NCBI GenBank assembly: GCA_963691705.1
Contig: OY829537.1
Coordinates: forward strand, 66,564,304 to 66,628,303
Length of the DNA stretch: 64,000 nt
Source of the DNA: Viola odorata
Taxonomy: Eukaryota; Streptophyta; Magnoliopsida; Malpighiales; Violaceae
Reading direction: 5' to 3'
Shown: piece by piece, positions 10,646-21,700 of the stretch
Position numbering within the stretch: the first letter of the stretch is position 1
Layout: each line of letters begins with the position of its first letter
Made by a program: the position numbers and the translations under genes
The notes under the pieces: generated by a model
The model's database searches: none
Told to the model about the DNA's origin: nothing
Seen by the model: the letters and a program-made list of their open reading frames with translations, nothing else

Positions 10646-12061
10646 CTAGAAGTATTTGTCCATTTTTCGAGTGGCCTGTATTAGCGCGTACGCTATTTTC
10701 TCAATTCGGGCGTATCGCAACTCTGCATCCTTCAGAACGTGACTCACAAAATACACGGGGCGGTGTGTGTGGCTATCGTCGCGAACGAGGACGGCGCTGA
10801 CCACTTCGTCAGCATCGCTGAGATATAGGTACAAAGTATCACCTAGTTCTGGCCTGGTTAGCAGCAGATCGGACGATAGGTAATCGTTTAGGCTAACAAA
10901 CGCCTCTTCACATTCCAGGGTCCAACCAAAGGATGCTTTCTTGCGTATGACTTTGAAAAAAGGAAGACACTTTTCGCCTTGTTTGGAAATAAAGCGCCCT
11001 AGGGCGATAACGCGCCCTGTTAACCTTTGTACTTCCTTAACGGTTCTTGGAGATATCATGTCTTGTATGGCTTTAATCTTTGACGGATTAGGCTGGATTC
11101 CTTTTTGGCTGACCACATAGCCCAGGAATTTTCTGGTCTGAAACGCGAACATGTATTTCCGGGGGTTCAGCTTCATGCGGTGTCGTTTCATCACGTCAAA
11201 GACTTCATTTAGATCTCGCAAGTGATCCTGAAAACTAGCATTTTTTACCAGTATATCGTCAACGTAGGCTTCCACATTTCTCCCTATTTGTTCTTCGAAT
11301 ATCTTGTTTGCCATACGTTGGAACGTCGCCCCCGCGTTTTTTAGCCCAAATGGCATCGTCGTATAACAGTAAGTGGCCGTAGGAGTGATGAAGGCAGTCT
11401 TCTCTTCATCTTCAATGGCCATGGGAATTTGGTGATACCCGGAGTTAGCGTCAAGTGAACTCAAATATGCGTACCCGGCAGTCTGATTGACTAATTGGTC
11501 AATACGGGGAAGCGGGTAGCAGTCCTTGGGCCAGGCATCGTTCAAATTGGTGAAGTCGATACACATACGCCAGTCTCCATTTGACTTAGGGACGAGGACT
11601 GGGTTGGCTAACCAGGTGGGGTACTGAACTTCGCGGATGAAACCAGCGTCAATGAGCTTTGCTACTTCTTTATCAACAGCTAAGGCTTTTTCCTTAGAGA
11701 ATGCGCGCCGCTTTTGCTGGATCGGCTTAGCGCCAGGGTCAACGTTGAGTCGATGCTCGGCTATTTCTCGCGATATACCCGGCATGTCTGCGGGTTTCCA
11801 TACAAATTCTCCTCGACAAATGTTCAATAACCGGGCCAACTGCAGGTTTTCTTCTGAACTGAGCCTTTCGCTAACAAGGAAGTCTGCTTTTTCTATGCCG
11901 ATTACCGGTATAGGCACCATTTTGTCAAGGGCTTGAGCGCGCTTCTCATCGCCTTGTTCATATGGGTCCGCTGTTATACATACATACCTATCACAACTCT
12001 TTTGAGTCATGAGCAGGTAACATTCGGTCGCCAATTTTTGATTTCCCTTTATCGCTACCAC
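10646..12061 (-). pseudogene. E1 reverse transcriptase and first RNase H
   Basis: This is a 471-residue open stretch in the same frame as PR. RT blocks are in order: LANPVLVPKSNGDWRMCIDF, LSSLDANSGYHQI, MPFGLKNAGATFQ, AYVDDILVK (catalytic YVDD), then FLGYVVSQKGI and the RNase H start (YLSDADEVVSAVLVRDD). It ends in a TAG at 10646 within the RNase H. Another stop follows at about 10592 before the frame reopens. The MPGISREIAEHRLNVDPGAK pre-RT segment is typical of Retand-type Tat elements. Confidence 0.85.
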
Positions 12062-12067
12062 TCCGTC

Positions 12068-12577
12068 CTAGGAGGGGTATTTCATCTTCAAATGCTTCTG
12101 AGATATTACCGCTCCAAAGCGGTTGAGAAAAGGTCGTCCGAGTATAACATTGTAGGGCAAGTTTAAATCCACGACAAGGAATAACAGATCCTCTGACCGC
12201 TTGGAGGTGTCTTCTCTGAAGTACACGGGCAGAGTAGTTATCCCTGTAACTGGGATTGGGATCCCGTCCACCCCAATTATGGGTTTCTTGCAAGGTATCA
12301 ATTCGTTGTCGGGCCGTTTCATGAGATTGTACGCTTCCAACGAGAAGAGGTTTACTGCACTTCCGTTATCTATGAGAGTTCTTATGACTCCGTGACTGGC
12401 AATGATGGGTGTAACCACCAACGCATCATTATGTGGATAGACAACGCCTTTCTCGTCCTCTTCGGAGAAGGCTAACACCATGCGATCTAGAACGCTTATC
12501 GTTTCACCTTTCTTTGTCACGCCATCTCGCTTGCATTTTTCTCCTAACGCCGTCGTCGATAGTTCTGGTTCATCCAT
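12068..12577 (-). pseudogene. E1 protease domain
   Basis: This is a retropepsin-like domain with active-site motif LIDNGSAVNLFS (D-N-G-S rather than the commoner D-T/S-G) and LPYNVILGRPFLNR near the C-terminus. It is in frame with gag upstream, separated by one TAG at 12578, and with RT downstream, separated by one TAG at 12068. The three pieces were probably one polyprotein. A programmed TAG readthrough at the gag end cannot be excluded from one copy. Confidence 0.8.
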
Positions 12578-14551
12578 CTAAGGAGTCCCTCCCGCTATGA
12601 TGTTAATCATAGGGAAGCCCTCGTCATCTACTGCGAACGTTTCCTCACCTCTTCCTTTGAGAGCATTATCCTTTTGTGGGACGCGAGGGGATACTTGTCG
12701 GTCATCTGCGACCCTTTTCGTGGAATTATTTCTGGTGTCTTCTCTTACTTTGGTTGCGAATTCTCCCAAGTAACCTTCCTCCACCAAACGTTCTATTGCT
12801 GATTTTAAGTCCCTGCATACTTCTGTAGAATGCCCCCTGGCTTTGTGGAACTTACAATAAGCGTTTTCTCTTCTCCCTAGGAGTACTCCAGGCTTGACGG
12901 GCGCAGGGTACCGGATGGGAAGGTTCCGCTGTTCCACTATCGCCAAAATCTCTGCCCTTGGTAGATTAAGGGAAGGGAAATCAGGATCGTATGCCCGACT
13001 TTTAGAGGAATCTACTTGGCGCTGAGATGGGGAACTGCCAGGCTTTCCCTTTGAAGTGTTACCTTTCCGCCCACTGGAGGTTTTGGGAATATGATCTTTC
13101 CGTCGAGCATACTCGTCGGTGAGGCGGTCATCAAGAATGGTATTTGCAGGAGCGTTTGGAATCAGAGGTGCCTCAGGTGGCATGCCATAGGTTCTATCTC
13201 TGTTTTCCTCTTCTTCCATTTTCGCGTAATTATGGGCTTTAAGTCTTAAAGCGTCCAGAGTCGCTAGAGGGTCCACCATTAGTGCATCTCTTAATTTATT
13301 ATAACGGCAGTTCCTCTTCAAGGCTTCTATAGCAAAATCAATAGTAACGCCCGACGTTAGTGACATTTCCAGATCAAATCGACTAAGAAATTCCTTCAGA
13401 GTTTCCTGAGGCCTTCGACGTAGGTCAAATAACGCGGCGGCAGATTTCCTGATTGGAATTGATGTGCTGAAATGGCTCCGGAACTTGGATTCCAACTGTG
13501 CGAAATTACTAATAGATCCGTCAGGAAGGCCCTCGAACCAGAGGCGCGCGACTCCTGATAATGTCATAACAAATATTTGGCATAACGCCGCATCACTGTG
13601 CGTCTGAAACTGCACGAAATCCTTCACCTTATTGATGTGCGAAATGGGATCCCTGGTGCCGTCATAAGTCTCAGTGGGAAGCTTCACATGTAGACTGACC
13701 TTATGGCGTCTTATACGACGGCTAAATGGATGACCTGATGTGTCATCAAGGATTTCACGCTCCTGGCGTGGGGGAGACATTTCCGCAGGACGCCTCCGAT
13801 TCCGTGGATCTGGCGTGGGATGTCGCCTAGGAGACCGACTGTGGCTTCTAGGCAAGCGAGTTCGATATCTCCTACTGCTGGATCTTTCACTGCGCTCAGG
13901 GGACAAATCCCTATTCGCTCCTTCCCTTCGACTGTCCCAACGGTTTCTGGCCTCTTCCAGGTGCCGATCCTCCAGAGGGATGGGACCTAGGGGCACTTGC
14001 GGCACATAAGGTTCCACTCGTCCTTGAGTGAGCTGCGCAAAATTAATCGGGGGATCAGCTACGGATAAAATTAGCCGAAGATTTCCCTGTAATGACGGTG
14101 ACAAGGGCCGCTCGGTGACAATAGACGGCGTGAACATGACACGGGGAGGTACACTCGATCCGGAGATTCCAGGTGTCATTCTGGCAGCCATTTCAGTCAA
14201 ATAGCCCAACCGAGAACGAAGGGCCGCTATTTCACTCGTAAAAGGGTGTTCTGTACTATTTAACACAAATCCCCTCGAAGCAGGGGTAGAGAAGCTGGAT
14301 CCCGCCATTTGGGACAACGACACGGTCGCCTGTGAGGAAAGGACTTCCCCTGCAGACCTGGTCAAAGGGTTTAGGGATTCTGAAATGATTTGTTGCACTG
14401 TCCCAGAAAGTTCAGCAGTAGCAAAAGGGAATAACTGTCTGCGAATCGAGAAGGGAACATTAGAAGATGGAGGTCGCATCCGCTCCGACTCAGAAGTCAT
14501 GATTGTTCCGATCTCTGGGTAGAACAGAGCTTGGCTATTAAGAATGCTCAC
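12578..14551 (-). CDS. E1 Gag (657 aa, open)
   Basis: Gag is the capsid-type structural protein that packages element RNA in the cytoplasm. It starts with MSILNSQALF close behind the PBS. The first 280 residues are disordered and S/P/R-rich (SRRYRTRLPRSHSRSPRR). The Retrotrans_gag core follows (about 285-430: LPTETYDGTRDPISHI, LSGVARLWFEGLP, LKEFLSRFDLE), then a single knuckle-like CKFHKARGHSTEVCRDL near residue 570. It ends MINIIAGGTP and a TAG. This is the only long E1 frame without a stop. Confidence 0.8.
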   Translation of the reverse strand: MSILNSQALFYPEIGTIMTSESERMRPPSSNVPFSIRRQLFPFATAELSGTVQQIISESLNPLTRSAGEVLSSQATVSLSQMAGSSFSTPASRGFVLNSTEHPFTSEIAALRSRLGYLTEMAARMTPGISGSSVPPRVMFTPSIVTERPLSPSLQGNLRLILSVADPPINFAQLTQGRVEPYVPQVPLGPIPLEDRHLEEARNRWDSRREGANRDLSPERSERSSSRRYRTRLPRSHSRSPRRHPTPDPRNRRRPAEMSPPRQEREILDDTSGHPFSRRIRRHKVSLHVKLPTETYDGTRDPISHINKVKDFVQFQTHSDAALCQIFVMTLSGVARLWFEGLPDGSISNFAQLESKFRSHFSTSIPIRKSAAALFDLRRRPQETLKEFLSRFDLEMSLTSGVTIDFAIEALKRNCRYNKLRDALMVDPLATLDALRLKAHNYAKMEEEENRDRTYGMPPEAPLIPNAPANTILDDRLTDEYARRKDHIPKTSSGRKGNTSKGKPGSSPSQRQVDSSKSRAYDPDFPSLNLPRAEILAIVEQRNLPIRYPAPVKPGVLLGRRENAYCKFHKARGHSTEVCRDLKSAIERLVEEGYLGEFATKVREDTRNNSTKRVADDRQVSPRVPQKDNALKGRGEETFAVDDEGFPMINIIAGGTP

Positions 14552-14566
14552 TTAATACACCAAGAC

Positions 14567-14586
14567 TCTCAATGAAAGCACCAATT
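14567..14586 (-). other. E1 primer binding site region
   Basis: On the minus strand, directly after the LTR end (…TTAACA at 14588), the sequence reads AATTGGTGCTTTCATTGAG. A PBS must lie here, and this phrase is typical of Tat-type leaders. I cannot name the tRNA with certainty. Confidence 0.55.
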
Positions 14587-14587
14587 T

Positions 14588-15370
14588 GTTAAGATTTTAG
14601 CTCTTATGCGATCGGGGGGTTGACTTCCCTTGGTCGGAGTTGCTGTAGTTGCCGTCGAACTCACCTGCAAGGTGCCGGAGGGGGGGCTCCGGCGTAGACA
14701 CTCCGATGCTTAAGTCAGTAAGTGGTTCAAAAATAGCAACGGTTCTAGTAAGTGAATTCTGGCTTACTTGATGATTTTCATTCTGGGGTATTTGTAGGCC
14801 ACTGGAGGCGATAGCTAGGTATAAGGGCGATATCCAGGTGAGACGTCGCTCCTGATGACGTCACGGGCGATACCTCAACCCGACGTCATCAGCGATACCT
14901 GAGGTAACATTAAGGTTGATGTCTCCGAGGAGGGTACCGGGGGCGATAGCTCTATAGGTCCCTGGGATGGGATGATGCCGTGCGTTAAGAGACGCGTGAG
15001 ACCTCCCCCCCGCTGATGTCGACCATCCCAGTAAACGCTTCAAGGTCTGGTAGCGATAGCTTAGATGTCCGACAAGGCTCGTGGGACTCCCTCTTCAGTA
15101 GGGGTCATAATTACAGCAATGCCCTTAGGATTACCTTAATGGTTATCAGATTGCGTCTAATGAAAAGCGCGCTAGTACTCGCGGATTCTTCAGCTGGTTA
15201 TGGGCAAGGAGCTGGAAGCTCGGGCTCCTTGGTTGGTCATGTCATAGACGTTGGGCGCTCGGTTATCGGGGCGCGCTCTAGGGTTTTGTGTTGCGTCGTG
15301 CGTCTACGGTTAGCCTCGACTCTAGCCCGCACCTTGTACGAGACCTAGTTCATCCACTCCTCCGTCTCAA
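14588..15370 (-). repeat. E1 5' LTR (outer edge approximate)
   Basis: The inner edge is fixed by plus-strand TGTTAAG at 14588, giving the LTR a …CA end on the minus strand next to the PBS. A TATA-like TACAAATA (14789-14796, minus strand) would give R-U5 of about 170 bases. U3 carries at least five GCGATAGCT/GCGATACCT phrases (14811-15060) and two copies of TGACGTCA-like sequence, plausible promoter elements. No terminal repeat or TSD could be checked because the partner LTR is outside the window. Confidence 0.55.
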
Positions 15371-16018
15371 GGAATCTCGCGTTAAGATCACTAAGAGTTT
15401 CAAAGAAAAGCTTCAAAAGAGATGTTCAATGATAAATAGCTTCAAAACAAACTTAGATGTTGAATACTTGGTTAGTTGTAAAAAGCAATCAACTAAACAA
15501 GTACTCAATGTGAGTAGAAAATAGTGTTAAGAATCAAGAAAAGCTCAAACAACACAGGATGACTCTTCCAAGTCACGATTTGTGAGCTAGGTGCGATAAT
15601 CTTGTCCTTCGTGCTTACTTCTGATCCCGATTTCACACTCTGTCTTCTGTATCAAATCACCAATTCTTCTTTTATCTCTTTGAATTTGGCAGTAGCTCAA
15701 TTTTTTTTTTACGATTGTAGCTAATGAATGTAGCTACCACATGAATAACAAAATAGACTTGACACTTTGTATTATTTTTTTTGACAGAAAATAAACAGAT
15801 AAACGTTTCAAACGAAACACACACACACTTATTGAAATCACACACAAAGAGCTAACCCTAGGTCGACTCATACTCAGGCGACACCTAACACAAGCATATA
15901 AGAAGATTTGTTATAGATATGGTCGAAGAAGAACCAATTTTGCATACGTAAACAAATAACAAAAATAGTAAAGGGATATAAACCAAACTGTAAGAATCCC
16001 TTGTGCTCCACTACCACA
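15371..16018 (-). other. E5 leader: 5' untranslated/internal start of a CRM-like element
   Basis: This is AT-rich non-coding DNA lying on the internal side of the E5 PBS (minus-strand TGGTAGTGGAGC at 16005-16016). E4 has a similar leader of about 1.2 kb before gag. Here it is cut off at the E1 LTR, so the rest of E5 must lie beyond E1, left of the window. Confidence 0.5.
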
Positions 16019-16294
16019 TGATATGATCCTATTAGCTAAGGATGCGTATGTCGACGATTTGGATCTAGTTCAAGGGTTTGGAATTGTGCGGAATGATACT
16101 TGGGCTCCCTTTATCACCTTCGACCTAGAAAGTGTTGTACCTTGCTAAACCAAAATGATGAAGTAAGGTTCTTTTATGCTTCCCTAGACCTAGACTCACG
16201 CACTCGAAGAATTAACCTAGGTGGCTCGCACAATGGGTGCAATTTAGGGTTTTACTTGCATTGACTTGAGTATTGCGGACTCAAGAGAAACAAT
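16019..16294 (-). repeat. E5 5' LTR, U5-side half, next to its PBS
   Basis: It starts TGATATGATCCT on the plus strand, like the E4 LTR start TGATGCGATCCT. The adjoining PBS (TGGTAGTGGAGC on the minus strand) is a variant of the iMet-type site, matching E4's TGGTAGCGGAGC. It ends in ACAAT, which is duplicated at 39551-39555, because E2 inserted here. The other half is 39556-40422. Confidence 0.65.
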
Positions 16295-16964
16295 TGTAGA
16301 CATCAAAATTGTGGCTCGTCTTAAAATATTCGGCCCAGTTTATAAAAAGGGCCACGAAGCCCATTCACCGAAATTCATGAAGCTTATTTGGTCGAAGCCT
16401 ACCAGCAAGCTCATATTTGGAGGGAATAAAACTCATCTAATATTTTATTAATTTGATTAAATGTCAAATTAATTGATATTCAATTATTAATTAATTACAA
16501 TGGTTACAAATTGGACCAATGAGATGAGGACATGTGTCATCTTTCCCACTCAAAACCATCCCTATGAGCCTATAAATAGAGGCCTCATTAGAAGGTGAAA
16601 AACACATTTTTTTGAATAGAAGAAGTGCTGCAAAAATCAAGAGCTAAAGCATATCATCTCCAAGGAAGAAAGAGAAGCCACAAGCTAATTCAAGGCCGAT
16701 TTTCTCTCAACCACATAAAATCAAATCAAGAAGCAGCCAGAAGCTAATTCAATGCCGGTTTCTTCTCAAATCAACCGCGGATTACAAGCTGATTCAAGGC
16801 CAATCCGTCAACCATCCAACTCAAGTTCAAATCCAAATCCGGATTGAAGATTGATTCATTAATCAGAGGAATCAAGAGAAGAAGAACCACTTTTATTCTA
16901 CATTCAACATTTGTAATTTGACACGTGTAATTTTTTCCTATTTTAGGAAAAAATTGTGTGTACA
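16295..16964 (+). repeat. E2 5' LTR (670 bp)
   Basis: It starts TGTAGACATC and ends TGTGTGTACA. It is flanked on the left by ACAAT (16290-16294), repeated after the 3' LTR. A TATA box TATAAATA is at 16571-16578. The R/U5 part has two to three copies of a roughly 40-bp unit containing CAAGCTGATTCAAGGCCGGT. By eye it is about 96 percent identical to the 3' LTR. Confidence 0.95.
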
Positions 16965-16969
16965 AATCT

Positions 16970-16987
16970 TTGGCACGCCCAGTGGGA
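16970..16987 (+). other. E2 primer binding site
   Basis: TTGGCACGCCCAGTGGGA follows five bases after the LTR end. The identical site occurs in reverse in E3 (52597-52614), which confirms it. Confidence 0.8.
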
Positions 16988-17038
16988 ACCTACTTTCCTC
17001 TCATCTTTTGAATCACACTCCTCAAATCAAGATCCAAA

Positions 17039-17716
17039 ATGAATCGCCTGATTAGAAATCAGACCGACGACTCATTTCCTGAAGCACTTTGAGGAGGTCT
17101 TCTCGCAACACGTGCTCGCACTAGATCCGGAAGAGCCCAGTTGGTGTCACCATTGAAACAATTTTCCTGTAGGGAAAAACTCAAAAGAAAGGTCACCAAA
17201 GAGGTGCAAACAAGATCTGACGGCTCTTACTATGATTATCATCCGAGTGGAGAGTCTGATACCGGAGTTGCTTTTGAAAATACTCCAACTAGGAGATGGG
17301 TAGACTACAACTCTAACTCCTCTGAATCCTTTGTTGCGGTGATGGCCATCGACGCTTCCCAAGATCCTGAGACTCGCTTTCAAGAGATGTCCACGGCAAT
17401 TGAAAATTTGACAAAGGCTATAGCAGAGAAAGATGCCCAAATAACTTTCTTGACGGCTAAGTTGGCAAGTCACCCAGGTTCATCAAGCAATCCAAACTCT
17501 AGCGGAGGCTCTTTTGGTGACGAGAATGCTGAGCGAGAATGACAGCAAAAACACCATGAAGACTACATCCTAGTGAATAATCTAAATGACAACAGCAACA
17601 ACACCGCGACACCGGTCGCAAACCTGATAGTTCAACAACTGCAGATGATGATTGCCGACACTATCCGTGTATGTGGAGGAGCCTCGCAATCCTCACTTGG
17701 TTACGTGAAGCCATAC
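17039..17716 (+). pseudogene. E2 gag, N-terminal part, cut by E4
   Basis: It starts MNRLIRNQTDDSF. The frame is broken by TGA at about 17088 and TGA at 17540. E3 reads through at both places, so these are secondary mutations. The conserved part runs from ASQDPETRFQEMSTAIENLT to QSSLGYVKPY, where E4 interrupts the codon series; the TSD CATAC is 17712-17716. The protein resumes at 26015. Confidence 0.85.
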
Positions 17717-18738
17717 TGATGCGATCCTGCCTAGGGTTAGTAGGCCGGATTACAATGGAGCTTCCAGAGGATCTAGCCGAATCGGATTATCTAGTGACAA
17801 CAAGAACACAAGGAAAGAAATGACTAGAACAAGATATATTTAGCGGAGAATTAAAGGAATATGTACCCGGAATTGATTGGGGTTGACAAAGATGTGGAAT
17901 TGATCACACGAACATCCAAGAATTAACCCATGCAATTTGACATCCACGATTCTCGGATTAAGCAATTGAATAACCCTTCATTCATTCAAAGAAACTTGCC
18001 CAAATTTACAATCACAATCTCAAGGTTTCCCGAGCAATAATCGGAAGGAGTAATCTCAACTTATACGATTATTACTCAAGAAAATGTGAAGAGTTCCAAG
18101 GCTTAAGGTGATAAGAGAAGGAGTAATCTCACTTGACAAATTATCACTCAAAGTCTCAAAACCAACTAATGGAAATGAAACAAGAGCTATTTATACAAGT
18201 AAGCAAAAAGGCAACAAATCCGACGCTAACGTGATTCACGGTTAGGCCTAACCGTGATCACGTTAGCCAAAAACTCACTATCGTGATCACTGCTAATCCT
18301 TACCGTGATCACGGTAAGGATTCCACAAAACCCAAATAACATCAGAAGGTAGCGTGATTCACGTTAAGGACTAAACATGATCACGCTCGACACAACTCCT
18401 ACCGTGATTCACGGTTAGAACGAACCGTGATCACGGTAAGGCACCCAAGGATCAGCTCCTACATCAGAAGGTAGCGTGATTCACGGTTAGGCCTAACCGT
18501 GATCACGTTACCCAAAACTCTCCAGGCGTGATTCACGGTTAGGACGAACCGTGATCACGGTAATGCATCTTCTTTGGTTCGATGGAAAATCACATAGGCC
18601 GGCTTTTCCTTGACTTGGGTGGATCCGTTCTCTCTCATTTTGCCTTCCAACCATAAGGACAATGCTCTTGCTTTGCTTCGGGTGATCGGGCCTTGTCGAA
18701 TGTCAACATTGGCTTCGGGAGGGTCCGTGATCGCATCA
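17717..18738 (-). repeat. E4 3' LTR (1022 bp)
   Basis: It contains the last about 60 codons of pol, the palindrome block 18225-18565 and a minus-strand TATA box (18188-18195, TATAAATA). The polypurine tract before it on the minus strand (GAAGGGGAAGGAG, about 18740-18753) lies inside the pol frame. Confidence 0.95.
18225..18565. promoter_or_regulatory. GTGATCAC palindrome array in E4 U3 (3' LTR copy)
   Basis: Six imperfect palindromes of 33-40 bp, spaced about 55-60 bp apart, each have a GTGATTCACGGTTA arm and a TAACCGTGATCACG arm or close variants. They lie just upstream (minus-strand sense) of the LTR TATA box, where enhancers sit. The pol stop codon (TGA, 18555-18557) is inside the outermost GTGATCAC. 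Confidence 0.8.
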
Positions 18739-21700
18739 ACTCCTTCCCCTTCGAAAGGATTCGTCCTCGAATCCAAGTCTTGAGGGTTCTCTTCATCTCC
18801 AAGCCAAAGGGACAGATCATTGACATTGAAGGTTCGGCTGATCCCTCCATATTCACTGGGAAGATCCAGAACATAAGCATTGGCGTCGATACGACGGAGG
18901 ATTTGAAAATGTCCGTCCCCTCGTGGACTCAGCTTGCTTTGTCTTTCGCGTGGGAATCGATCTTTGCTCCAATGAAGCCACATCCACTGACCCGGTTCAA
19001 AGGAAGTAGGAATCTTGCCCTTATTGCGCTTGGCCATTTCCTTTTAGTTCATGCTCTTAATACTTTTGCGGACTTGCTCATGGAGTTTCTTAACCATTGT
19101 AGCTTTGGCATTCCCATCTGCACACTTAAGAGAACTCAAGGGCAAAGGTGAGAGATCAAGAGGGATCAAGGGTTTAAACCCGTAAACCACCTCAAAAGGG
19201 GAATAACCAATAGAGGAATGATAAGCATTATTATATGCAAATTCAATAAAGGCCATACATTCTTCCCATTTTACTCCATATTTAGCAATGATGACACGAA
19301 GTAATGATCCTAAAGTCCTATTCACCACCTCCGTTTGGCCATCCGTTTAAGGATGACACGTGGTGGAGAAGAGGAGCTTAGTACCTAACTTCGCCCAAAG
19401 AGTTCGCCAAAAATGACTTAGGAACTTAGTGTCCCTATCACTTACAATACTCTTAGGCATTCCATGTATTCTCACCACATGTTGTAAAAATAACGAAGCA
19501 ATGTGTGCAGCATCATGTGTTTTCGAACATGGTATAAAATGTGCCATTTTGGAAAAACGGTCCACCACAACAAATATAGAATCATGACTATTCTTAGACC
19601 TAGGCAAGCCTAACACAAAGTCCATTGATAAATCGAGCCAAGGATGTTGGGCAACAGGTAAAGGCATATGCACTGCATGATGTTTAGATGTGGACTTAGC
19701 AGTCTTGCACACAATGCATCGATTCACAATGTTAGTCACATCTACTTTCATTCGTGGCCAATAGAAATGAGACTTCAAGGCATGCAACGTTTTAGTAATG
19801 CCAAAATGGCCACTCAAAGCCCCTCCATGAGCTTCCAACACAAGCAATTCTCTAACATTAGAACGAGGCACACATAATCTATCATATTTGAACAAAAAGT
19901 TATCGTGCCTAAAGAAATGCATGTGAGATCCACGAGCACAAGCCAAATATATATCACGAAAGTCCTCATCATTCTCATATAATTCAGTCAAATGAGAAAA
20001 TCCAAAGACTTGGGCATCGAGAGAGTTCAAGAGAGCATACCTTCGAGAAAGGGCGTCGGCTACCACATTATCTTTGCCGCGTTTGTATTTGATAGTATAG
20101 GGAAACACCTCAATGAACTCCACCCACTTGGCATGTCTCTTATTCAACTTGGCTTGCCCCTTTAGGAATTTGAGACTTAGATGGTCGGTGTGGATGACGA
20201 ATTGGTTGGCTAGGAGATAGTGTTCCCACACCATAAGTGCCCTCACCAAAGCATAGAGTTCCTTGGCGTACGTGGAGTAGTTGAGTTGGGCTCCGTTGAG
20301 TTTCTCGCTAAAATAGGCGATGGGTCGACCCTCTTGGGTTAGGACCGCTCCAATACCAACTCCACTCGCATCGCATTCCAACTCGAACACTTTGGTGAAA
20401 TCCGGCAAGGCCAAAATAGGGGACTTTGTGAGTCTCTCCTTAAGCTCGTGGAAAGCCTTGGCTTGACGCTCTCCCCACTCAAATGTGACATTCTTCTTGG
20501 TCAACTCGTTAAGTGGCGCGGCGATGGTTGAGAAATTAGGCACAAATCGTCGATAAAAGCTCGCAAGGCCATGGAATGACCTTACTTCACCTACATTGTT
20601 GGGAATAGGCCAATCTTGTATAGCTTTCACCTTGTCTTCATCAACTTGAACGCCCCCTACACTCACAATAAAACCAAGAAAGTGTACTTGTTCCAAACAA
20701 AACTCGCACTTAACAAATTTAGCATATAATCGGTGTGTGTGCAAAGTGTCAAATATGGAACGTAAATGGAACACATGTTCCTCAAGAGACGAACTATACA
20801 CAAGAATATCATCAAAGTATACAACAACATACTTTCCAATGAAATCACGCAAAACATAATTCATTAACCTCATGAAAGTACTAGGAGCATTGGATAGACC
20901 GAATGGCATTACCAACCATTCATACAAACCATGCTTGGTTATGAAGGCGGTTTTCCATTCATCTCCTTCATGCATCCTGATTTGGTGGTATCCGCTCATG
21001 AGATCAATTTTGGAGTAGATTTGGCTCCCGCTTAGCTCGTCAAGCATATCATCGAGGCGTGGAATGGGATGTCGATAGCGTATGGTGATCTTGTTGATAG
21101 CTCTACAATCAACACACATCCTCCACGTCCCGTCCTTCTTAGGCACGAGTAACACGGGCACGGCACAAGGTGACATACTCTCTCGGATGTAGCCTTTGCG
21201 CAACAAATCTTCCACTTGCCGTTGAAGTTCCTTCGTCTCCTCGGGGTTGCATCGGTAAGCCGGCCTATTGGGCAAGGCCGCTCCGGGTATCAAATCAATC
21301 TTGTGTTCTATCCCTCGGATCGGAGGAAGGCCACTTGGCATTTCGGTTGGAAAGACATCATCATATTCCTGCAAAAGGGAAACAATGGGACTAGGTAGAG
21401 AAGCAAGAGGGTTAGTGTCGATTTCCAAGCAATGTGCCTTGTACCGAAGCACAAGACACACTTTATTAGAAAATAAAGCTCGCCTCACATCCTTACCCCT
21501 CGCTATCACACTCAAGTGTTTAGGTTCACTCCCTCTACCATGCTTGCTTTTTTCATGGCGTGTATTCGACTCTCCCTTTGTTTTCTTTCCTCTCCTCTCT
21601 TGTGTTTTCATCTCATGACTCACATTTTTCTCTTCTCTTTGTGCATGCTCACTTTTTTCATGCACGCTATTTTCCTCATTCACACACCTTACTTTCTTCT

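Larger units (their letters stand above)
1..15370 (-). mobile_element. E1: Tat/Retand-like Ty3/Gypsy retrotransposon (3' LTR outside window)
   Basis: Read on the minus strand, the order is LTR, PBS, gag, protease, RT, RNase H, a second (plant aRNase H) domain, integrase, and then a long 3' region with genes on the opposite strand. This order, the extra RNase H and antisense genes downstream of integrase are known hallmarks of the Tat lineage. The 5' LTR starts at 14588. No second copy of it occurs in the window, so the 3' LTR must lie left of base 1 or be lost. The right LTR edge is approximate, placed where GC-rich LTR gives way to AT-rich DNA. The element is dead: gag-pol has at least six in-frame stops and integrase has an internal deletion. 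It appears to have inserted into the leader of CRM-like element E5. Confidence 0.8.

Noticed and set aside
18225..18565. Regular palindromic repeats resembling a CRISPR array
   Set aside because: They lie inside both LTRs of a plant retrotransposon, have no unique spacers of constant length, and no cas genes are present.
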